From positions 1-23,233 of IMG/VR virus record IMGVR_UViG_3300042010_000041: a DNA stretch of 23,233 nt; one strand, written 5' to 3'. The notes under the pieces were generated by a model. The model was not told where the DNA came from and did no database searches. It was given only the letters and a program-made list of their open reading frames with translations. How positions within the stretch are numbered: the first letter of the stretch is position 1; each line of letters starts with the position of its first letter. The position numbers were made by a program, and so were the translations under genes. Positions 19,154 through 23,233 of the stretch are shown here, one piece after another. The DNA comes from a virus.

Positions 19154-19446
19154 TCCTGTCGCAGTACTCAGGAAACCCCGGCGAGATAGAGTACGGATTG
19201 ACTCGGCGTAGGGTGAGACGCAGGTGATGTAATACGGATCTTACGTTCATACGCGGCGTAAGACGCTGACGAGTAGCCGAGGATGTTCAGCCATTACGTT
19301 AGATTCAAGGGCCGACTACGAGAGCGGTGCAAGTCTAGCGGATCTACGAAATGATGTAGCTCTTGAAGCGCTGAAATACGGATTGGGAGATGATACCCGG
19401 TCGAAATGTAGTACTAGCCCAGCCTTAAAGAAGCTGGGCTTTTTAT
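19154..19446 (+). ncRNA. Putative structured leader / noncoding RNA before the holin
   Basis: Promoter-like element upstream, strong terminator at the end, no ORF, and several stems: GTACTC/GAGTAC (19164-19169 with 19189-19194), GCGT/ACGC (19206 with 19218), TCTTACG/CGTAAGA (19239-19245 with 19257-19263), GCTGA/TCAGC (19265 with 19287), CGAGAGC/GCTCTTG (19319 with 19359), and GATTGGG/CCCGGTC with two G-U pairs (19381 with 19396). TACGGAT occurs three times (19192, 19233, 19377). It resembles the pR'-tR' leader of lambda in position, but no homologous sequence is recognised. The ends are approximate. Confidence 0.5.
19416..19444 (+). terminator. Rho-independent terminator of the leader RNA
   Basis: AGCCCAGC (19416-19423), 9-base loop, GCTGGGCT (19433-19440), TTTTATT. 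It lies 118 bases before the holin start, so readthrough or antitermination is needed for the late genes unless the element at 19511 is a promoter. Confidence 0.9.
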
Positions 19447-19481
19447 TGCCAGTAGCTCGGTAATTCCGAACAACTGAAAAA

Positions 19482-19491
19482 GTGATATCAC
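19482..19491. repeat. 10-bp palindrome GTGATATCAC
   Basis: Perfect palindrome in the non-coding stretch before the holin. It could be a protein-binding site or part of a packaging site, but nothing beyond symmetry supports this. Confidence 0.35.
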
Positions 19492-19510
19492 AAAGCCATG
19501 GAACCACAAC

Positions 19511-19519
19511 TGATACAAT
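19511..19519 (+). promoter_or_regulatory. Extended -10 before the holin gene
   Basis: TGATACAAT matches an extended -10 well, with no good -35 at the right distance. It could start the holin-terminase transcript about 40 bases before the holin ATG. Confidence 0.4.
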
Positions 19520-19561
19520 TGGTTCAAATGGATTACATTCCACTAATCAGACCCATCAACG

Positions 19562-19888
19562 ATGAAGAAGCCAATGAGCGACCCTACCGGCGATCCAAAC
19601 GTACTAGCGCAACTGTGGGCATCTATTCCGGAGCCTATCAAGGCCGCAATCATGAACGTAGCACTCAGCACGGTAATGGCGTTTCGTAATAGTGAGCGAA
19701 CATTCTGGACGTCGTTCTGGGAGGTTAGCGCAGGTGGTATTATCACCTTCATGGCCGGCTCAGCAGTAGAGGCATTCGGACTGTCTAACGGCTGGTGTTT
19801 CGCAATTGGTGGCGCCGTCGCAGTCTTCGGCATCGATCAGGTTAAAGCCTTCGCTGCTAGATTCGCGGAAAAGAAAGCTAGCGAATAG
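19562..19888 (+). CDS. Lambda S-family holin with dual-start motif
   Basis: Protein of 108 aa with three hydrophobic segments: about residues 28-43 (IKAAIMNVALSTVMAF), 52-74 (VSAGGIITFMAGSAVEAFG) and 77-94 (GWCFAIGGAVAVFGID). The tail VKAFAARFAEKKASE resembles the lambda S end. It begins MKKPMSDPTGD. Like lambda S (MKM), two starts (19562 and 19574) would give a longer, two-lysine antiholin and a shorter holin. GAAGAAG is present just before the second ATG. It forms lesions in the inner membrane that release the endolysin. It lies next to terminase, about 19 kb from the endolysin in the window's coordinates. Confidence 0.82.
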   Translation: MKKPMSDPTGDPNVLAQLWASIPEPIKAAIMNVALSTVMAFRNSERTFWTSFWEVSAGGIITFMAGSAVEAFGLSNGWCFAIGGAVAVFGIDQVKAFAARFAEKKASE

Positions 19889-19898
19889 GTTAAACTAG

Positions 19899-19920
19899 GC
19901 CTCCACCATGGAGGCTTTTT
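19899..19920 (+). terminator. Terminator hairpin overlapping the TerS ribosome-binding site
   Basis: GCCTCC (19899-19904), loop ACCAT, GGAGGC (19910-19915), TTTTT. The downstream arm holds GGAGG, the only good Shine-Dalgarno for TerS (ATG 19922). The hairpin would therefore both end transcription and hide the ribosome-binding site. Confidence 0.75.
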
Positions 19921-19921
19921 A

Positions 19922-20416
19922 ATGGCTAATAGACCAATCGTTCACACAGGGGATAAGACCTCTACTGTCGGGCGCTCAAGAATGTTTGAGACGCCTGATG
20001 ATTTGCGTGATGCTTGCTTGGGATACCTTGAGTGGGCAGACGAGCATCCACTGATTGAAGAAAAGCACTTCTGCGCTCAAGGCCAGATCCTCACTGCCGA
20101 GATGAAGAAGCCCCGCGCCGTCACCATCGTCGGTCTATGCCTGCATCTCGGCATCCATCGCCACACCTGGCAGAACTACCGAATCAGCGAAGAGTTCGAT
20201 CTTGTCTGCGGTGAGATCGAGGACCGCATGAAGCAGTACAAGTTCGAGAATGCCGTAGCTGGGCTGATGAACCCTACGTTGATTGCTCGGGATATTGGGC
20301 TTGTTGAGAAATCAGAAGTCAGCAACTCCGGCACAGTAACGCACGTCAACTATTCCCCCGCAGACTACAAGCAGGCCGAACTAGAGCTGAGGAACAAGCT
20401 CGATGACCTCGACTAA
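19922..20416 (+). CDS. terS: Terminase small subunit
   Basis: Protein of 164 aa. The N-terminal region has a basic start and FETPDDLRDACLGYLEWADE, followed by a helix-turn-helix-like RAVTIVGLCLHLGIHRHTWQ. The C-terminal half has RMKQYKFENAVAGLMNPTLI and ARDIGLVEKSEV, typical of phage DNA-packaging small subunits. It recognises the packaging site and recruits TerL. The stop lies inside the TerL start region (14-base overlap), which suggests translational coupling. Translation initiates from a ribosome-binding site inside a terminator stem. Confidence 0.9.
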   Translation: MANRPIVHTGDKTSTVGRSRMFETPDDLRDACLGYLEWADEHPLIEEKHFCAQGQILTAEMKKPRAVTIVGLCLHLGIHRHTWQNYRISEEFDLVCGEIEDRMKQYKFENAVAGLMNPTLIARDIGLVEKSEVSNSGTVTHVNYSPADYKQAELELRNKLDDLD

Positions 20417-22067
20417 TAAGCTGCTTGACTGGGAGGATATGAACTTTGCGGACAGGCTGATACTTAAGCAGAAGTCCGAGAAGTCATTCCTTAACTTCAC
20501 TCGCATCTGGTTTGAGCTGCTTCAGGGTGATCGCCTGCTGGTCAACTGGCATCACAAGATGATGGCAGCGTCGATTGACGATCTCATTAACGGCAAGCTG
20601 AAGCCTGGAAACCTGATCGTCAACATCCCGCCTGGCGGCACGAAGACAGAATTCTTCTCTATCCACTTGCCGGCCTATATCAACACAAAGGTGCAGTCCA
20701 AGAAGCTGCGCAGATTCCGCAACCTAAACGTGTCCTACGCTGACTCGCTAGTACGTCGAAACTCCAGACGCACGCGGGACATTATTGCGTCCAAGGAATA
20801 CCAAGAGCTTTGGCCTTCAATATTCGGCGTTAACCAGGCTGAAGAGTGGGAGCTGATCGACGACAAGGGGCGATCAGTTGGGCAGACCATCAGCAAATCG
20901 GCTGGCGGACAGATTACAGGTGGTCGTGCTGGCTACTTCGGGCCTGAGTTCTCTGGCTGCCTGCTATTTGATGACCTTAACAAACCAGACGACATGCTTT
21001 CAAATACGAAGCGTGACGCCAGTAATGCACGACTGACTGGTACGTTCCGCTCTCGCCGTGGTGACAAGTCGAAAGAACACCCTACGCCTATCGTATCCAT
21101 CCAGCAACGACTCCATACGATGGACGCTACGGGATTCATGATGTCTGGCGGCATGGGTGTCGAGTTCAAGAATATAGCGATCCCTGCACTGGTTACAGAG
21201 GACTACATAGCCACTCTGCCGGAACCATACCGGCAAATGTGCTGGGATACTGTAAAGGATACTGATTCAGTAGAAAAGGGCGGCGTTCGTTACTGGTCAT
21301 ATTGGCCGGAAATGGAACACGTCAACGACCTCATGTCGCTTTGGGAGCGAGATGAGTACACGTTTATGTCTCAGTACATGCAACGCCCCCAAGCGCTTAC
21401 AGGCGGCCTTCTTGACTCGGCATGGCTGCAACGATACGAAGTACTGCCTCCTTTGCAGTGGCGAGCCGTATACGCGGATACAGCGCAGAAGAAAGGCGAA
21501 CTTAATGACTACTCCGTGTTTGAGTTGTGGGGGCTTGGCATTGATAACAACGCTTACCTGATCGACGTTAGGCGCGGCAAGTGGGACGCCGACGAACTGA
21601 TCACGACGGCGCAGAACGCATGGGCTGAATGGTCGTCATGGGATAGCACCTATCAGGGCCAGATCCGGCATATGGCGATTGAGGACAAGGCGAGCGGCAC
21701 CGGTTTGATTCAGACGCTAACTAACAAGAAGCACATACCAATCAAGGCTATCCCTCGCGGCCCTGACAACAACAAGGTATCGCGCTGCCTGGATATTCAG
21801 AGTTACGTTAAGAATGGGCGTGTTTTCGTGCCTGCGATCCTGAATGAGGACGGCTATCCAATCCTGCGCACTCAGGACAGCAACGGCAAGCTGATAGCTA
21901 AGACCGATTGGGTGCTGCCTTTCCTGGCAGAGGTTGCAGACTTCAGCGCGGATGACTCGCATAAGCATGATGACCAACTCGACCCTATGTTCGATGCCGT
22001 GGCTGAGATGCTGATTGAGCAGGCGCCATCGGGTGGAGTCTTCCTGCCAGCCAGGCTCAGGAGGTAA
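20403..22067 (+). CDS. terL: Terminase large subunit
   Basis: Protein of 554 aa. The N-terminal ATPase has an unusual Walker A-like loop PPGGTKTE (about residues 76-83) and Walker B CLLFDDL (about 186-192). The C-terminal RNase H-like nuclease has acidic clusters VYADTAQKKGELNDYS (about 356), AIEDKASGTG (about 425) and HKHDDQLDPMFDAV (about 521). It powers DNA packaging into the prohead and cuts the concatemer. The length is normal for a terminase of this type. The start overlaps TerS. No portal gene follows directly; the next genes are small and unknown. Confidence 0.95.
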   Translation: MTSTNKLLDWEDMNFADRLILKQKSEKSFLNFTRIWFELLQGDRLLVNWHHKMMAASIDDLINGKLKPGNLIVNIPPGGTKTEFFSIHLPAYINTKVQSKKLRRFRNLNVSYADSLVRRNSRRTRDIIASKEYQELWPSIFGVNQAEEWELIDDKGRSVGQTISKSAGGQITGGRAGYFGPEFSGCLLFDDLNKPDDMLSNTKRDASNARLTGTFRSRRGDKSKEHPTPIVSIQQRLHTMDATGFMMSGGMGVEFKNIAIPALVTEDYIATLPEPYRQMCWDTVKDTDSVEKGGVRYWSYWPEMEHVNDLMSLWERDEYTFMSQYMQRPQALTGGLLDSAWLQRYEVLPPLQWRAVYADTAQKKGELNDYSVFELWGLGIDNNAYLIDVRRGKWDADELITTAQNAWAEWSSWDSTYQGQIRHMAIEDKASGTGLIQTLTNKKHIPIKAIPRGPDNNKVSRCLDIQSYVKNGRVFVPAILNEDGYPILRTQDSNGKLIAKTDWVLPFLAEVADFSADDSHKHDDQLDPMFDAVAEMLIEQAPSGGVFLPARLRR

Positions 22068-22076
22068 CACCATCCC

Positions 22077-22107
22077 CGCACGGTATCACCCGGCCTGCTA
22101 CCGTGCG
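22077..22107 (+). other. Nine-base-pair hairpin after terL
   Basis: CGCACGGTA (22077-22085), 13-base loop, TACCGTGCG (22099-22107), no T-run afterwards. It may be a transcript-end or stability element, or a protein-binding site, just after the TerL stop. Confidence 0.5.
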
Positions 22108-22115
22108 AAATAACT

Positions 22116-22129
22116 GTTCTCCGGAAAAC
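22116..22129. promoter_or_regulatory. Palindrome site 6 (one change), abutting a promoter
   Basis: GTTCTCCGGAAAAC. The symmetry extends to 22 bases (22112-22133; arms AACTGTT and AACAGTT). The right arm overlaps the -35 of the promoter at 22132-22160. Confidence 0.65.
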
Positions 22130-22131
22130 AG

Positions 22132-22160
22132 TTGCCATGAGCTGAATTCGCTGCTACATT
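22132..22160 (+). promoter_or_regulatory. Sigma-70-type promoter after terL
   Basis: TTGCCA (22132-22137, five of six to consensus), 17-base spacer, TACATT (22155-22160). It precedes the gene at 22190 and overlaps palindrome site 6. Confidence 0.6.
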
Positions 22161-22189
22161 CGGCTCACAACTGAAACGGAGGGTGGAAA

Positions 22190-22426
22190 GTGGAAGCTAA
22201 ATTCAAGATGGGTGATCGTGTTTTAGTTTCGAATCAGTGCGATCACGCGATAGGCTATGGAAAAGCTGATGAGTTCCATGGTGCTAGCGGACGTATTGCA
22301 GGCGTGTGGACTTACGAAGGCGATGTATCGACTGACTATGACGTAATCATTGACGGTCATGCATCTCAAAACGCACGAAGCTGCCCAGCTTTCGAGGAAG
22401 AATGGCTAACACTGGAGTCTGTGTAA
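22190..22426 (+). CDS. Hypothetical small beta-barrel-like protein (78 aa)
   Basis: GTG start at 22190, six bases after GGAGGG (22178-22183). MEAKFKMGDRVLVSNQCDHA and HGASGRIAGVWTYEGDVSTD suggest an SH3/KOW-like barrel (MGDRV ... GRI). Function unknown. It is the first gene of a new transcription unit with its own promoter and palindrome. The stop overlaps the next ATG. Confidence 0.7.
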   Translation: MEAKFKMGDRVLVSNQCDHAIGYGKADEFHGASGRIAGVWTYEGDVSTDYDVIIDGHASQNARSCPAFEEEWLTLESV

Positions 22427-22725
22427 TGGCGACGGTTAAAGAACGAAAGCTGATCAGAGAAATCACTGATTTGGCGCTTGATGTAAATCTGATGCATGGC
22501 GAATACACGATTGCTACCAGCTACATCGGGCACATCCATGCATTCGAAGTGCGCGTGCTGGACAAGGATCTGAATGTGCAAGGTGATCCGTATCAGTGGG
22601 CGCATCTCTCTGGTGGCGAGACTGAGCTATGGGACGACAAGCAGGCTATAGAGTCGCTACAGGCTCAGCTTCACATCGTTAAAACATACCACCCACAATT
22701 CGACGCGGACGGGGTTAAGTTATGA
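22426..22725 (+). CDS. Hypothetical protein (99 aa)
   Basis: I use ATG 22426, which shares a base with the preceding stop; a start at 22402 is possible but lies inside the previous gene. The sequence includes MATVKERKLIREITDLALDV, HAFEVRVLDKDLNVQGDPYQ and WAHLSGGETELW. The C-terminal helix is DDKQAIESLQAQLH. No domain is recognised. Confidence 0.7.
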   Translation: MATVKERKLIREITDLALDVNLMHGEYTIATSYIGHIHAFEVRVLDKDLNVQGDPYQWAHLSGGETELWDDKQAIESLQAQLHIVKTYHPQFDADGVKL

Positions 22726-23231
22726 GTATTCCAGCAGGCGCAACACACGTAGTCGCAGATATTTACAGTCTGCGAGATGCGCAAAAGGAAATGAACAGCA
22801 AGCATCCATACCGGAAGAAGGACGGCGATTTGTGGCTGGCATTCGTTGATGACGAGTGGGTTAACGTATGGCTTCCTGATCCGTCTCGCTATCAGAAGAT
22901 AGATAAGCAATGGTCAGGCCCGCAAGATGGGTTGCCGCCAGTAGGCTCGACTGTAGAAGTGTTCGAATGCACTCACGACTACACCAAGCGATTCAATGGG
23001 CAGAAGGTTCGCATCCTTTGCCACGAGAATGATGTTGCTGTGTTTTCGGCAAAGAACTTCGAATACCACGCGCTCGTCAAGGATAAGTTCCGTCCTATCC
23101 GCACAGAAGAACAACTAGCCGCCGAACAACGCGAAACCGCAATCCGCGAGATCATGGATATTGCCGATGTGGATTGCCGGGTTACTGCGGCTCGACTGGT
23201 TGATGCTGGGTTTAAGCGGGAGGTGGTTTGA
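22722..23231 (+). CDS. Hypothetical protein with C-terminal FRPIRT module (169 aa)
   Basis: Protein of 169 aa. N-terminal HVVADIYSLRDAQKEMNSKH is unlike the paralogue at 10912, but the region from about residue 74 (LPPVGSTVEVFEC, then a beta-rich segment) and the C-terminal KFRPIRTEEQLAAEQRE ... ARLVDAGFK follow the same plan. It ends at 23231, where its TGA shares a base with an ATG (23231-23233) that starts a gene running off the window. Function unknown. Confidence 0.75.
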   Translation: MSIPAGATHVVADIYSLRDAQKEMNSKHPYRKKDGDLWLAFVDDEWVNVWLPDPSRYQKIDKQWSGPQDGLPPVGSTVEVFECTHDYTKRFNGQKVRILCHENDVAVFSAKNFEYHALVKDKFRPIRTEEQLAAEQRETAIREIMDIADVDCRVTAARLVDAGFKREVV

Positions 23232-23233
23232 TG

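Larger units (their letters stand above)
19018..19561 (+). other. Gene-free leader region before the holin
   Basis: I see no convincing coding sequence in these 544 bases. They contain a strong terminator (19058-19091), an AT-rich hairpin (19088-19109), an extended -10 (19139-19147), a run of stem-loops (19154-19402), a second strong terminator (19416-19444), a GTGATATCAC palindrome (19482-19491) and another extended -10 (19511-19519). The structured part is listed separately as a putative RNA. Confidence 0.7.

Noticed and set aside
19154-19446. tRNA or tmRNA gene in the gene-free stretch
   Set aside because: I could not fold any part into a cloverleaf with a T-loop and acceptor stem; the stems seen do not follow tRNA spacing.
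19498-19689. 63-aa ORF overlapping the holin start
   Set aside because: It runs over the extended -10 and the beginning of the well-supported holin in another frame, with a basic, low-complexity end and no ribosome-binding site.
22112-22133. LexA/SOS box reading of the extended palindrome
   Set aside because: CTGT and ACAG are present but separated by ten bases, not eight as in the canonical enterobacterial LexA box. The shared core across all six sites is GTTCTCCGGAGAAC, which does not fit LexA.
1-23233. Attachment site or integrase
   Set aside because: No integrase-like sequence or tRNA-end duplication is visible. The phage may integrate through genes outside this window or may not integrate at all.

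Overview
This window is the early and regulatory region of a tailed, double-stranded DNA bacteriophage or prophage, with the end of a lysis module on the left and the terminase genes on the right. The gene set (Cro-like regulator, DUF1376 replication protein, DnaC and DnaB homologues, RusA, SSB, PD-(D/E)XK exonuclease, lambda-S-like holin, Rz/Rz1, GH24 endolysin, small and large terminase) points to a lambdoid-style siphovirus of a Gram-negative host. Many of the small proteins resemble those of Pseudomonas phages and prophages, so a pseudomonad host is my best guess, made without a database search. I see no integrase, recognisable CI repressor, portal, capsid or tail gene in the window.

Layout. 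Positions 105-991 (+) hold endolysin, Rz and an embedded Rz1. Positions 939-1715 (-) hold two helix-turn-helix-type proteins. Positions 1782-4280 (-) form a tightly overlapped recombination operon with its own promoter: SSB, a 186-aa protein of unknown function, an exonuclease and small ORFs. Positions 4379-5137 (-) encode a DNA methyltransferase, and 5252-5812 (-) an unknown protein that occupies the place a CI repressor normally has. A divergent control region lies at about 5813-6052. Positions 6053-10846 (+) form the replication operon: Cro, DUF1376 protein, DnaC, DnaB, RusA, a SLOG/DUF2493 protein and a PPP phosphatase. Positions 10912-19017 (+) are a long accessory stretch of more than 20 small, mostly unknown genes with ATGA-type overlaps, plus an HTH-phosphoesterase fusion. 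Positions 19018-19561 contain no convincing gene but hold two strong terminators and what looks like a structured transcript of about 290 nt. Then come holin, TerS and TerL (19562-22067) and three more small genes, the last reaching the right edge.

The strongest unexplained signal is a 14-bp palindrome, GTTCTCCGGAGAAC. It occurs three times exactly and three times with 1-2 changes, always at a gene junction, including both sides of the unknown gene at 5252-5812 and against a promoter at 22132-22160. It behaves like a dispersed operator or stoperator set for a phage regulator. Other notable signals are: eleven CTCGAG hexamers packed into 1.8 kb of dnaC-dnaB; the putative late-leader RNA before the holin; two near-identical promoters whose spacer is an inverted repeat; origin-like repeats inside the DUF1376 gene; and a TerS ribosome-binding site buried in a terminator hairpin. 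How the genes work together: early leftward genes provide recombination and DNA modification, early rightward genes provide replication and recombination resolution, and the rightward transcript then passes the leader/terminator into the late functions of holin and packaging.
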